Assembly: GCF_040412425.1 (NCBI RefSeq)
Contig: NC_089763.1
Coordinates: 47,898,126 to 47,962,125 of the forward strand
DNA from: Macrobrachium rosenbergii
Taxonomy: Eukaryota > Arthropoda > Malacostraca > Decapoda > Palaemonidae
DNA length: 64,000 nt
Direction of reading: 5' to 3'
Numbering within the stretch: the first letter of the stretch is position 1; every line of letters starts with the position of its first letter. Shown in pieces: positions 36,280 to 55,341 of this stretch. The translations under genes and the position numbers were made by a program. The notes below the pieces were generated by a model that saw only the letters and a program-made list of their open reading frames with translations, ran no database searches and was not told where the DNA came from.

Positions 36280-39200
36280 CTTATTTATGTAGTCAATTCA
36301 TCAGTGAATATATAACCCTAGAAATTGTTGCGAATGTATGTGTATTTATTTGTAATAATATACACCGTGATACAAATCTTAATAAAAACAAAATCATCAG
36401 ATATGACGAACCCATATTTTTCAGCTGATCAATAATGTTATACCACATGTCATATGATGTATTATAAATATTTTGACGGTTTATCAGGATTAGGAAAGTA
36501 GTAGTATAATGACAAGATTATTCGTTCTAATTAAATGAAACTAAATCATATAAAAGTATCACTTATGTATATAGACTTATGGTAAGTCTTTACAACTCTT
36601 TAAGCTCGAACAACAAACAGCATCTAGGGAAGGTAGGTGAACTTATTAATCAGAAAGTACGTCTATGGCCGCGGTTTAACAGATTACAGTCTGACGAGAA
36701 AACCATTAATATCCCTGAGTTATTGCCTCCCTGGATATTGATAATCAACATCTGAAGCTGAGAGGGACCAACCCTTGACTTATCATGTCCAGAATTGCAT
36801 TTCCCTTCTTTATTACTGTCAGGGACATTAATTTGTTTTTGGGCTATGCATTACGAAATAACAGTGGGTAATTGACAAAATGTAACCCTTAGAATGACAA
36901 CTCTAATTCCGCTAAAAAAAATGTTAATAATGAAACCTTCATAGCTCTTGGTGATATCAATCATACTTGCAGTATTAGCATTAAGCGTAAAACACCGATA
37001 AGTTATGAGCGGAAATAGCCTTATATGCTAGTATGAATTAACGTTGGAGCTTAATCATTACACTCATTCTAGAATATGTTGACTTTAGAATAATTATTGA
37101 GGGCAGAGACACTTATTATATGAAATGAGCCTCATTATATTTTATTTATGTTGGAATTTTCATTTTCATTCATACATGAGGTCACTACCATGTTAGAATA
37201 TATCTGCATAACCAACATCTATTACATAATGATATGCTGTTCCCGAAGAGGGCTTTGTATGACTTACCTGTCAACAGGATGAAATATAATAGTTGTTTTC
37301 CTGGTTTATTAAACGTCCGCGACAGCAACTGTGATCTTGGTGAGTAGGTAGTGGATATAGAAAGATTTAAGCGAAATTTAAGATATCTTATTTTAAGCGA
37401 GGGTGACTGAATTTATAAACAAACATATCAGATTAAACGTCATGATGGTTTTAAGTTCGCAGCCCCCAAAATCAAACAACCTTCCAGCAGAACAGCAACC
37501 GTTTTAACTTTTGAAAAAATATCATTATTTTGATGCCACCTGAATTCTGCTTATATATAAGAAGGAAGCCGATGGACTTTTTTTTTTTTTTAATAGAACT
37601 AGGGTATTTTATAATTCATCTTTCAATAGAAGTGTGGATAAAGACCCTTGTGGTTGATGCGGAATGAAGTGAAGAATATGATTACGATAATCTTATAACC
37701 TTAATAATTTTTTTGCAAATGCTCTAATATTGAGTATTAGTTGCTTATTGAATGAGATATACTAATGCCTGTTATCATAGTTACTTCATAAATAAATCAG
37801 ATCACAGCATTATTCCCTACCACTTTTAGTTTTTGAATCTAAGAGTATTAACACAATTAAAACACTAATTAAGTAACAATCAGAAAATACAATGAAATTA
37901 TTACTTCATCCGATGATAAGGAAAGAAACCGTACAACGACGATAATGAATTAAGAGCTCGTCCATCTCAACTGCGCCTGTCCATTATCAGCAGCTTTGGA
38001 GTAATAAATCAAGGCAATTAATGGCGTCCTTGTCAAAGCACGAATAGATAAACTACTTTACTGCTCTCACATACCCCCTACTAAAGATTTGTATTTATAA
38101 ATGCGGGTATAATTATGAATCTTGGTCCATTTATCACACACACAAATGATGATAAAGAGACTCTCTTACATTGTAAAGTTTGCTTTCATCAAAATAAAAT
38201 GCAATAGAAATTTATTTTAAGACATTTTTATCACATATGGCCTGGTAACCAATCCCTTTTATTAAAGCCACTCAGGGACCTTCCCACCCGGTAGCAAAAA
38301 AATGATAAAATATAACAATAATAATCGAAGAAATGTCGATCTGTGATCATATGTTATAGGAATGCATATAACAATAAACACAGATCTTAAAAGAAATGCG
38401 AAGGAAAGATACGAATTTCAGAAAATAACGTGGTGGTGCAAAAAAAAAAAAAATAAATAAATAAGAAAGAAAAGAAATACTAATAGCGCAAAAGGATTTT
38501 CCTCTTCGCTCTCGGAATAGGAAGTTCCCCTACCTGAAGTACACGGAATGATCACAACTACGTCAAATCTGTTCCATTAACCTTTTCCATCTTTCTCCCC
38601 CTCTCGGAATCCCTTGGTGATGGCGCTTCTGAAATTAAAGGAGAATAGATCTTTTTGAGTGGTGCTCTTGTTTGCAAGGGAAACCCTTCCAATGGCATGA
38701 AATGAAAGAATATTGTTCTCTGTTTATCAACTTCCTGTAGTAGTTGTTTGTTTTCATTCTGTTTCCCATTTATTATTAAATATCTCTTAATTGATAGTAA
38801 ATTGTAAATTATGTTTTTTCTACATACTACATTTCTCAATCTATTAAATCTTTTAGTCTGTTTTCACTCAACAGAGGAGGGAGATTTATTCTTTCCATGT
38901 TGTTAAGCGAATTTTAAGGACATATTTATCCAGGAATATCCAAAGCAATTAAACGCATGAAAGACGAACGTCGACAAGTCAATCATTAAGGCGGTACAAG
39001 ACTAACTCAGTTCGAAAAGTAATGGCTACTTGATATCTCTAAATAGTGAATAAATAAACACATCAGTATTAATAAAGTTTATTTTCAATTATCCACCGTC
39101 AATATTAATCACGCAAATGCTTATTTCAGAGCTAAAATACAAATAAATGCTTTGTAATATCACAAGTATAATTCGTCCAGGAAAAACGTTTAATCAAAGT

Positions 39201-39913
39201 GGCTGTATCTGCGTTCGGGTTCACGTCCAACATCAGTGGAAAAACTGCTTCCATTTTAATCACACGTCGAGCAAAAATCATATCCTGTTATGTTTTTATT
39301 TTTCAGATTACCAACCAACTGAGCTCTAACGCAATGTTTTGTCACCATGCTTTGTTTTGATTAGATTTTTCACTTTTATTTTGTCCCTTGCATATGCAGT
39401 TTTATGAAGTGTCATCAGTGGGATAAGCGACCAGTGTCTGCTAATTAGAGTAATGTGAAAGACAATTCTATAATTTGAATGTCTTTCTTTCCACATAGCT
39501 TATTAAAGTAATTCGTAATTCTATATTTCCCAAATGATGGTGAAGGCTATTCAGTTTAATAAAGCAATTTATTTTTTTCTGTAAAATCAGTAAAGATTTA
39601 TGAAAATATCTGTAAACAGTAACTTGGGCTTCAAAACGTATCAAAACAGATTATCATTATTTCAGCTTCAAAATTTCTGGTGTTTGTTTCAAGATTTATA
39701 TAAAAATGATGTGGAGACATTTCTTTCACAAATAATTAATTGCAAAGCTATGGATAATATTGCTGACGATATGAAATGTGTAAATGATGATTATAACAAA
39801 AATCGTTCCAACAGCTGATAGAAAGAGATTTGCAGTGAATATGAACTATCATAAATAAAGTTCTCAGAAACAGATCTTAATCCGTAACCATTGTTACAAT
39901 AACCAACGCCACC
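36280..39913. other. AT-rich interval without a supported gene
   Basis: Homologue of 12,501-16,152, differing by several percent. Nothing was recognised. Confidence 0.6.
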
Positions 39914-40107
39914 ATCATGGAACTCTGCTCTATTCATGTCACTAAAGGCGAGCTCCCAGGACGTGAAGTTATCCAGGCATTAAAAGGTTCACAGAAAAAA
40001 GGCTCCTGCACATATGAATCTTTTGTTCATGAGGAATCATTCCGGACTCAGAAGTGTTCGAAGATGGATTAAACGCCGCATTTCTCATTTTGTTGGTCTC
40101 TACACTT

Positions 40108-40432
<325 letters not shown>

Positions 40433-41237
40433 AAATTGTTCAGTTCAAAACTGAACTACGCAACAGCTTCAGTTCTAGCACGGAGGTATCAGGGAGGAGT
40501 TGCAAAATTTAATCATTTATACACTAGGGTATTGTTAATATGACAGAACTGTCTTAGAATAGTAACCAGAAATAACATTAATGAAATAATAGGATAAAAA
40601 CCGGTATGGAAATAGGAGATAACTGGCCTTTGTTTGTTTCTTTGTTTCTTTTATTCTTTAAATCTTTTGAGAAAACCCTCAAGGACAAAGTCAACCGACT
40701 ATAAAGCCAAGAGGTCTCTCGAGGGAATCAGCCAGCAGAGAGACAAGTTACAGCTAAAGGCGATATAAAATAAATATGACAGAATACACAATAAAACCGA
40801 TGCCCCTGAATTCGAAAGACGTCAGCAGAAAACAGAATGAATTTCTCATCGCTTAAACATTTGGAGATCAGGAGATTCCACAACTACACTAGACAAACTA
40901 TCATATATTTTAGTTGTAGCCAAGATCAAGCCCTAGCAAACCGAGTATTATTAAACCTGATACTATAAAACGCTGCTGTTTGCAACAGCAAAGGAAAAAT
41001 AATAGACCGTAACATTTAATGGCAGAGTGCCGGGAATTCCGACGGGCCCCAAGTGGTAATTACATTGCGTTCCCTTCTGTTCTCATGTTTCTCCGCTCTG
41101 AAGTCAGGACCCCCTTGTTCTCATATCGCCGAGGCGACTGCATTTGAGAAACTGACCAAGTTGTCCGGGAGTGTGGGCAATTGGACTTCATGGAGACAAG
41201 ATGCCAAACAATAAATTCACTAAATTCTGGTCAACGT

Positions 41238-42269
<1,032 letters not shown>

Positions 42270-42572
42270 TAATGCTTACAAAATTCTCTGAAATGTAAAG
42301 AATAATTAAGGTCAAAGTCATGAATATACAATGTTATATTGTTGTTATCCTGAATAACGGACAGAAATTAACTGGTGCCGTCATGGAACTCTGCTCTATT
42401 CATATCACTAAAGGCGAGCTCCCAGGACGTGAAGTTATCCAGGCATTAAAAAGGTTCACAGAAAAAGTCTCCTGCACATATGAATCTTTTGTTCATGAGG
42501 AATCATTCCGACTCAGAAGTGTTCGAAGATGGAATAAACGCCGCATTTCTCCTTTTGTTGGTCTCTACACTT

Positions 42573-42577
<5 letters not shown>

Positions 42578-42640
<63 letters not shown>

Positions 42641-42656
42641 TATATGTGTATATATG

Positions 42657-42735
<79 letters not shown>
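42578..42735. repeat. (AT)n array
   Basis: Shorter homologue of 16,350-16,562. Confidence 0.95.
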
Positions 42736-42736
<1 letters not shown>

Positions 42737-43548
42737 AAATTGTTCAGTTCAAAACTAAACTACGCAACAGCTTCAGTTCTAGCACGGAGGTATCGGGAGG
42801 AGTTGCAAATTTAATCATTTATACACTAGGGGTATTGTTAATATGACAGAACTGTCTTAGAATAGTAACCAGAAATAACATTAATGAAATAATAGGATAA
42901 AAACCGGTATGGAAATAGGAGATAACTGGCCTTTGTTTGTTTCTTTCTTTTTTTATTCTTTAAATCTTCCGCAGAAAACCTCATGGACAAAGTCAACTGA
43001 CTATAAAGCCAAGAGGTCTCTCGAGGGAACAGCCAGCAGGGAGACAAGTTACAGCTAAAGGCGACATGACATAAATATGACAGAATACACAATAAAACCG
43101 ATGCCCTGAATTCGAAAGACGTCAGCAGAAAACAGAATGAATTTCTCATCGCTTCAACATTTGGAGATCAGGAGATTCCACAACTACACTAGACAAACTA
43201 TCATATATTTTAGTTGTAGCCAAGATCAAGCCCTAGCAAGCCGAGTATTATAAAACCTGATCCTAGAAAACGCTGCTGTTTACAACAGCAAAGGAAAAAT
43301 AGTAGACCGCAACATTTAATGGCATAGTGCCGGGAATTCCGACGGGCCCAAAGTGGTAATTACATTGCGTTCCCTTCTGTTCTCTAGTTTCTCCGGTCTG
43401 AAGTCAGGACCCCTTTGTTCTCATATCGACGAGGCGACTGTATTTGAGAAACTGACCAAGTTGTCCGGGAGTGTGGGCAATTGGACTTCATGGAGACAAG
43501 GTGGCAAACAAGAAATTCACAAAATTCAGGTCAACGTTTATGGTATTT

Positions 43549-43553
43549 ATATG

Positions 43554-43630
<77 letters not shown>

Positions 43631-43707
43631 ATACATATATATGTATATATATATATGTATGCATGTATAGATATGTATGTATGTATATAACAATAAAATT
43701 TGTATAT

Positions 43708-43803
<96 letters not shown>

Positions 43804-43813
43804 AAGTATATTT

Positions 43814-43865
<52 letters not shown>

Positions 43866-43883
43866 TACTGTATATTATATAAA

Positions 43884-43940
<57 letters not shown>
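43549..43940. repeat. Complex (AT)n cluster
   Basis: Homologue of 17,380-17,762 with the same interruption order and different run lengths. Confidence 0.95.
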
Positions 43941-45217
<1,277 letters not shown>

Positions 45218-45370
45218 TTTTTTTTTTTTTTTTACAAAACATGCGTATCAAAACTTACACGAGATGACTTTTTTTTCTTTACAAAACATGCATATCAAAA
45301 CTTACACGCGGTGACTTTTTTTTTTTTTTTTTTTTTACAAAACATGCATATCAAAAAATACACACGATGG
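45218..45370 (+). repeat. Poly-T-headed minisatellite, unit 2 copy
   Basis: Three copies as at 19,128-19,290, with changed T-run lengths. Confidence 0.88.
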
Positions 45371-45936
45371 CTTTATCACAGTGCCTTATTCAGAGAGTGC
45401 CACTACCACCAGTAAATACCGACACTGGAATCAATTCGGAATCGATTTCCTAACTTTTGTTAAGTCTATAGAAATCTCACAGCAATCCCCTCCAGTAATA
45501 TAAATCGCAATCCAGTTACTCTGATTCCTATTGTTGATGGTCAGTGTTCTATTTTGCCTTTTGCAATTCAATTTTTTGTCGCAGCTTTTCAAAAGTGCTC
45601 TGAATAACCATTGCGTCATTCTACTGTAGAGCTTAAAAACGACCTTTGGCACAAAATTTAAAAAGTAGATGCAGAGTAAAATTCCCGTCAGTTAAAGTAA
45701 AACTTTATAAGGTACAATCACCTTTTCTGAAGACTTTTCAGTACCTTTAAACTACCGGGATAGAGGGAAAAGGAGTTGCTCATGATGTAAAGCAAATTCT
45801 ATATAAACATTAGTAATACCTTATTAAACTTAAATAGTTGCAGTAACTTAAGTAAATTACATAGTAATGAAGAAATGCTAGATCCATCATGCATGAACAG
45901 TCAAATCCCCCTAGTAGTTTTAATGAGATTTCTATA

Positions 45937-45991
<55 letters not shown>
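45937..45991. repeat. (AAT)n microsatellite
   Basis: Homologue of 19,860-19,921. Confidence 0.95.
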
Positions 45992-46038
45992 TATAATTTG
46001 GCAGCAGACCCTCTTTTAAACAGGTTCTATTGAATATA

Positions 46039-46323
46039 TTGCTGCTTCAGCTGCATTTATTTTGTAGAAGACTTTTTTTATTTTCCTTTCTTGCGGATTT
46101 TCTTCAGTGGAGGTGCGTGCTAACAGCTCACCTATATCTGTCATTTCCATGGGAAAGTCAAAATCTGGATTCTAATATATAAAGAAGCAGAATCCAGATT
46201 TTGACTTTTCCCCCATGAAATGACAGATATAGGCGAGCTGTTAGCACGCACCTCCACTGAAGAGAAGTCCGCAATAAGGAAAATAGAAAAAGTCTTCTAC
46301 AAAATAAATGCAGCTGAAGCAGC

Positions 46324-46324
<1 letters not shown>
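46039..46324. mobile_element. Foldback element flanked by (AAT)n, unit 2 copy
   Basis: Arms at about 46,039-46,173 and 46,189-46,324. The right arm keeps an uninterrupted frame of about 35 codons from ATG 46,220 into the (AAT)n tract. The outermost pairing TTGCTGCTTCAGCTGC is better preserved than in unit 1. Confidence 0.75.

Positions 46325-46395
<71 letters not shown>
46323..46395. repeat. (AAT)n microsatellite
   Basis: Homologue of 20,251-20,299, about eight units longer. Confidence 0.95.
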
Positions 46396-46396
<1 letters not shown>

Positions 46397-46592
46397 GAAG
46401 TAGTATGTACGGTAGGGAGACAGGGGTAGTTGTTGTCCTAAATTTAGTCCCGCCGATCTGTTTCCTATATTTTGTGTTACTTGGGGAGGTCAGGCCAGGT
46501 CAGGGCACGGTGCCCTAAGTCAGGTTAGGAATGTAAGTTCTGGTTAGGTCAGGGCACACCTACACTTGGCTCCTTACTCTGTATCTGCTCCA

Positions 46593-47621
<1,029 letters not shown>

Positions 47622-47921
47622 AATGTGCCGAAGTTTCTTCATCGCAATCGAGTTTTCCGTACAGCGCATAATGGTGGTGGCATGTCCTATAGCGTTGCCA
47701 GACTCATGGTCATGGCTAAATTTAACCTTAAATAAAATAAAAACTACTGAGGCTAGAGGGGTGAAATTTGGTATGTTTAATGATTTGTGGGTGGATGATC
47801 AACATACCAATTTGCAGCCCTCTAGCCTCAGTAATTTTTAAGATCTGAGGGCGGACAGAAAAAGTGCGGACAGACACATAAAGCCATCTCAATCATTTTC
47901 TTTTACAGAAAACTAAAAATG
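47622..47921 (+). repeat. Palindrome-bearing dispersed repeat, unit 2/3 junction copy
   Basis: Nearly identical to 21,492-21,789. The arbitrary unit boundary used here falls inside it. Confidence 0.7.
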
Positions 47922-48648
47922 CGTGGTCTGTGTGAAATACTCTCATGTGTCAATGTTATCTTTAGATTAATATCTATCTTGTTGATTAGTGTTGTAATAT
48001 TCATTCCTGATACTTTGTGCTTAGCACACATATTTTTATACTATATTTTCCACTTCAAAATTTGACCTTGAATAACTCTGAAAATATAGACAGCCGAGAC
48101 TCGGTATTATCAACATAACCCGACAATGATTCATAGCCTAAGTTCTAAAGCATCGTTACTGCAAAGGAAAAAACTAAGTTACAAATTATTTTCCAGATAA
48201 CTAACATGACTTGAACATCCTCAGAGATGTTTCCTAGATTTGAGGAAGTCGATAACATAAAATCTTAGAGGCTTTATCTGACCTGTTTCCAAGTCATCCA
48301 AAAAGAGTAAGGGGATCTGTTGTAACTTCATGTTGATGGGACTTAGTGTGGTATTTATAAGCACTCATGGTAATGATAAGCTTGAAACAATCTGATATGA
48401 ATCGTAAAGAAATATAGAAAATACTTCTACCTTTTATTTATCTTGTAAATTGCCGGAACATTCCAATAATAATTTAGCTCTTATTAAAACAATTTCTTCC
48501 TCTAAAGTGGAGAAGTAAAGTTCCCTGTTAGCGAATAATGTCTGCCCCTAAAACCACTGTATCACTGAGAGTCTTCAGGGTGCTAATCACAGTTTCGTCA
48601 ACTTTCCCGGACATTTTTTAAACTTTATTTCTTCTTCTTTCGACCCTA

Positions 48649-48868
48649 TCAATCCCACAGTATAGCAGGGTCGGCCGCTCGAGTAAACTTTTTCCATCTA
48701 TTTCTATTCCTTGCATCTTCTTCCCACAGACCCACCTCACCCATATCCCTCCTCACCACATCCATCCTTCTGATCCACTGACGCCCCACACTCCTCTTCC
48801 TCCTCCCCCTTCACTGGCATGTTCTTAGCTCTCTTGAGTGGTTCCACCTCCTCTCTTCTTATTACATG
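48649..48868 (-). pseudogene. LINE C-terminal fragment, unit 3 copy
   Basis: Same frameshifted fragment as 22,515-22,734 with the same stop. It adds no new coding information. Confidence 0.8.
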
Positions 48869-50945
48869 CCACATTTTTTTAAACTTTACTGATTGATTCC
48901 AAAGAGCTTCTTTCGATTACCACTTACAAACATTGAAGCTTCGACGTAATACGAGTTTGTCCATGACTGGTGGCTAGTAACACGTTGAAATGCTTGCGTT
49001 TACACGTTAGAGGTAATGCAACATAATAATTTCCCACGGGGTATCTCACAAAAATAGGATAATAACAGTTGTCTTTAGAATTTCATATTCTTAGCTGAAG
49101 GAATATTTTGTAATTATCTCATCAACCTTACTCTAATCACTTTTTGCAATACAAAATCTTTGACAAGTTAAATAAAACGAAAGCTTAAACCTGTATAGGA
49201 AATTACATAACGCGCAAACACATACACACATAATTCATAACCCGATCTTTCACTGCAATATCCCCTTTTTGGTAAATCTTATGCCTTGGACTGAATACTT
49301 GGACACATTTGTCTTTTAACTTAAATTACAAATCTCAGTTTTAATAAGCATTCATGATGTTACTCAGAGTAATGAGTGTTCTGATAATAAGAGAAAAAGT
49401 AACCTTCTGCACAATACTAAAAACTTACGATTGTAGAGAAGTGGTTCAGAGACTACTGAGACTCGAAAACATTTTATTTACTACAAAGCATGAGTTTCTA
49501 ATTCAGGTAATAGCCGCTTCTCGTGAAGACAATGGAGAGTATGTGTTTAAAGACTAAACACGCCTATTCACCGTTTGAAAATTTTTGCCTATGAGATGTT
49601 TATAAAGTAAATATGCTTCATTATCTTCATTTATACGAGAAATAACAGAAACTAATGCACTCTATACACATGCCTGTTAGGTGAAATACAACGCGATTTT
49701 CAAAGGGTGTTTTGATGTATCACAACAATATTTGGATGATGGCATAGGAACGAACTATTGCATACTTGATATTCTGGCAATCTTTACCTTTACTGTGAAC
49801 ATCGGAATAAAGCGCATTTAGCCAGGTTTTTGCAACGTTGAAATTCAACAATGATGCAGCCCAAATCTTACTTTTAACAGCACCGGTCAAAATCAAAACT
49901 TGAACTCGACTTGTTTGCGTTTGTCTGTAACAGAGATTCGTGCTATAGTATGAACTGGCTTTATAAAATGGATAAATTTTGGAGGTTTGTGTTGGTGATA
50001 AAGTAATGCAGAACAATACGGCTTGATACTGAGACAGAAACGGCATTCATGAACTATATTTCAATCGTAACTATGATTTAACCTATAAACTTGTTCTTCC
50101 TAAAATGGTCATTGTACGTCCATTATACAATGAAGGACTTAGCACCAATATAGGTGAAGAAGAAACAGCAACAAGAAATTGGGGGTCATTTTGTCATGAA
50201 TCTATATTAATATCAGAAACTTGTGATGTCAGAAATGCTAAGTTGTCGAAAAAGAAAATAACCCCGACTGCCTGTGAAACTGATACATGAGTACATTTGG
50301 AATTAACTAGTGTCTTGTGTAAAGTTGCTGCTGACTTGTTGATTGCCATTGGCGAAACGAGGTAGATGCTAACAAGAAACGACCTTCCTTGTCACTTTGC
50401 ATTCCAAAACTCCAAGAAAGAATTCTGCAAATTATTTCATAACTTTTAAAATCTAAGAACAGTTTTAAAAGTGATTCGTCATTAGTGAAATGAAACAGGT
50501 CATTTGGTTGCTGGTTATTCATTGGTATTCATTATCTTCTTTAGCTGTACCACCTTGCATCCTCTTATCACTAATGCTGACCCATTTATCTCATAACAGA
50601 AAGTAGTCTTTCTCTCTTTTTCGCTTTCTAAATGTTGTTTATTTGAGCGTTGCATTCCAAAAAAAAAAAGACATCTCATAAACATGAGTGAGCGTTACGT
50701 TTCCTTGTATATAATATGAAGATCCTTACATCCCCGTTCGGACTCTAATTAATCCATTGACAGATTAATACATGAGGGAATCTCGCTGGACCATGCCCTC
50801 TGTTGTAGTGGTTCAGTCTTGAGAGTAATCCTGTAAGGATCAATATTCCATTCTAGGAACCTGAGAATTTAGTCACCAAACGGCACTCCGATTTGTGTCT
50901 ACACTGTTTATAACAGCCGATTCTACAGTTGTACGTAGCATCGAA
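48869..50945. other. Interval without a supported gene
   Basis: Near-identical homologue of 22,735-24,805; nothing was recognised. Confidence 0.6.
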
Positions 50946-51714
<769 letters not shown>

Positions 51715-51760
<46 letters not shown>

Positions 51761-51795
51761 TATATGTATGTATATGTATATGGATGTGTGTATAA

Positions 51796-51852
<57 letters not shown>
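51715..51852. repeat. Two short (AT)n arrays
   Basis: Contracted homologue of 25,526-25,748. Confidence 0.95.
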
Positions 51853-51858
<6 letters not shown>

Positions 51859-52177
51859 GTATGGGCATGAATGTGTATGTATGTATGAGTATATATGTAT
51901 TTTATTTGGTATATTTCATTATTCAGTACGAGGTAAGTCCTACATGCGATTAGCAACTAACATTATTTTGTGAGACTCCTTTTTCAAATGCAGTATAAAA
52001 ATGTAAGTGAACTAAAATGCATTTAATATTGCTCCATGGAGCTCTTAATGAAGGATGAATAAAACACAATGTTTTAAGGTTAATGAAAAAAAAACGACTT
52101 TTAGATCTACCTAAAATTAGTGAAAGGGCGCTTAATGGAAATGAACGAATTTTTAAAATTTTTTTAGAAAAATATTA

Positions 52178-52181
<4 letters not shown>

Positions 52182-52224
<43 letters not shown>
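52182..52224. repeat. (CT)n microsatellite
   Basis: Contracted homologue of 26,073-26,148. Confidence 0.95.
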
Positions 52225-52226
<2 letters not shown>

Positions 52227-53557
52227 CCTCCGAAAAAGTGATTTTTTAGATTCATTTAAGTAGAAATATAACGAATAACTTTTTACACCAATCTTTCCAG
52301 TTAGAGGGAGGAAATAGAATTTTGTTACCAAGGGATATAGATTCTCAGGAACTTGTCATTTTTTTTTAATCGCTTTGTCAATTTGTATGATTTAAACTCA
52401 AAATAAAATCTTCTCAAAGGTTGTACGCTGTGAGATGATTAATTATTACATACGGATACTGATTTTCGTTGGAGAATAAATCCACATACACTTAGAAGGG
52501 AAATTACAAATGAGTATTTCAATAACTAATTTTACCAGATTTTCGTTTAAATGCTTTTATAAACTTTTTACATGAATTTCAAGCATCTATCCAGATTATG
52601 GGGTGGGGAAAGACTATAAAAAGAATGCAGGCTTTAATGAAGGAAAGAAGCAAAAGCTTAAAAACGGTACATATTAAAAAGACACTGGCATTCGAAATCC
52701 ATTGGTGAGTATAAGCATGATTTTTCATCACTATGATTAAATCTTCTGTAGAGAACAACACTAAAAATGCCTACGAAATTAAATTGACATATTGTCACCC
52801 TACTGAATGAAACAGAATACTGTAGCTTTGAGGAAATCACAATGAAGAAGGCTCCTCTCAATCCTATTTGCTGATATCACTGAGTGGCAAACTCACACTT
52901 GATTAATCAATCCTTTTCAATTCTTACCTCGTGGTAGTCACAAAATTAAAGAAACGGAGGAAGAAACAAAAATAATTTTTCTTTAATTTCTCCATGCTAA
53001 TTGCAAATCTAAATCAATGTTTACCGAATGTCTTCAATCAGTCGAAAAATCATGCAATCATTCGAAGAGCATTTGCGCCGAATTTATTCAGCGACAAGAA
53101 ATTCACACGCGATATAATTTTTTGATTATGCTTTTTTTTTTTGCTTTTTCAAATGAGGATTCGAAAAAGATAGTTGTTTACACTTTAATCATTTAGAGAT
53201 TTAAAGAGGAAAGCGTGTGTGTGTGTGTGTTTGTGTAACTGCAAGTGAATTATTCAATATTATTAAAGAATATTTTAAGGAAAATTATTAGTATAGCTAA
53301 AGCGGATACTCTTCTCAGAGATGTCAGTCATCTGATTCTAAGCAGTTAAAGGTTAAATCACTCACGGGTGAAGGTTACAGAAGGATTACTGCGTAAAAGA
53401 CTTGGACGCATGAGAGAAGGTTATAGATAAAGTTGAAAATATTACTTATTATTAAATAAGAGTTTTATGGAGGGCAATTATGAACGTTGGCTGTACAACA
53501 TTATATAATACCATGTTTCGAGCGCTGTTTTTAGTAACAATACTCAGTTGCTAAAGC

Positions 53558-53559
<2 letters not shown>
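52225..53559. other. Interval without a supported gene
   Basis: Homologue of 26,149-27,480; nothing was recognised. Confidence 0.6.

Positions 53560-53600
<41 letters not shown>
53560..53600. repeat. (AAT)n microsatellite
   Basis: Contracted homologue of 27,481-27,556. Confidence 0.95.
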
Positions 53601-53601
<1 letters not shown>

Positions 53602-55156
53602 CGGACGATGATGAGCTTACAAGCATTTTTTGTTATTCTATCTTTTGCATAAATCTTCTCTCTTTGTAGCATATGTTATTTTATTTCCGAGTAAAGTATT
53701 GCAGATCACCTCTTCCTCAATTGCTAGTTCTTTATTTCCATAAATAATACTCACACGAATTCTGTCGTAATGGCAGATGGAATATTTCCAGATAAGTACA
53801 GCCTAAGAACAACACAAGCTACGAGAGAAAGCAGGTGGATACTGACACCCACATCACTTTGAGGCAAGAAATAGTGATTCTTTGAGATCATGGAGTATGT
53901 AGGGGCTTTCAGAGGTCAGACGTTTAGGAGAAGAGCTATCAACACATTGCTCTCCGGATTAGGGCGGAAACAAGAGCTCCTCTTTTTGTTCTGTGAATAT
54001 TGTTAGTAGTCAGTTAATGTGGTCAAACGCTTCCAAGGTACAAGCAGGGAACTACTAGTATATGACTTTACGCATGATTTTAAGACATGCACATCGTTGT
54101 TGAGCGCTGAACTGCTTATGGTAAGGAAAACTCCTACATTTTTGTTTTACAGAGAGCAGTGTATGGGTGTTAAATATTCAATAATATATGGTTACGATAG
54201 ACGTATATATACATTCATTTTAAGGTTTTAGCCAGTTACCTGACTAAAACAGGACTGAGTGTCCAAGAGCTTGACATACATTATGTTTTGATAAGAATTT
54301 TCGAGTTTTCACTGAGCACCATAAAATATCTGGTAGATGGTTTCAATCTCTTTTCTGTACCAAAATATATACACTTCTAAGTCATTGAAAGATGCTGTAT
54401 TGATTCAAAATTTAACATAAATCTATTTTGTACCGCAGAGCTTCAAGAAAGTTAAAATCCGGAAAAACAGAGACATTCCACAAATATTCTAAAAGGATTT
54501 CGAGGTACGTACATGAAATTCGTAAAAAAGTCCAAGTAATGATCATCCTGTCAAAATTTTTGCCTACTTGGTAATTAGCTAGAATTCGGAAATGCTTTTA
54601 ATTTTCTAATTTTTAAGCATAAATTTTCCAAACTGGCTCCGAGCGTTATGTAACTGCTTTAATGATGAATGCTGAATGAATGTTTCGGTGCTGACTTCAT
54701 AGAAAAATTATAGTAAGAATAACATGTTAATAATCACTTAACAGCGAAACTATAGATTTTAAAGGAGAATTTTATAAACAACTACAATTCATTCCAGATT
54801 AGCGGAACTTTGGTACTACCACCTGATCCAGTCGAGCGATGGGAACCATTCTAAGACGAAGCGAACAGCATCCGAACGCGGGCTCTGAATTCCTTCGAAG
54901 GAAGAGGAGGCAATTACGATACAAAGCCTGTGATGACATGGGTAAGGCCTCTCGAAGGGAGTTAATATTCAGTTTCCTGAATTTCTGGTAAGTGAATATT
55001 GGGTTAAGGGACATACAAGTGCACTGGTATTTGAACTCCATTAACACGCATATATAATACTTTAAGACGTCTCATCCCAGGTCCCTGCATTATGGACAAT
55101 TACGTGTAATTGACTTAAGTGCTGATTTTTGACGATTTGAAAAGTTGCCCTGTTCT

Positions 55157-55157
<1 letters not shown>
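53601..55157. other. Interval without a supported gene
   Basis: Homologue of 27,557-29,113. Small deletions shift the short open frames seen in unit 2. Confidence 0.6.
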
Positions 55158-55221
<64 letters not shown>

Positions 55222-55278
55222 TGGCCCAAAGTACATTTGACATAAAAATTATCATGTTATCAAGGCGCGGAGAAAACA

Positions 55279-55338
<60 letters not shown>
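55158..55338. repeat. Paired (AAT)n microsatellites
   Basis: Homologue of 29,114-29,314. Confidence 0.95.
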
Positions 55339-55341
<3 letters not shown>

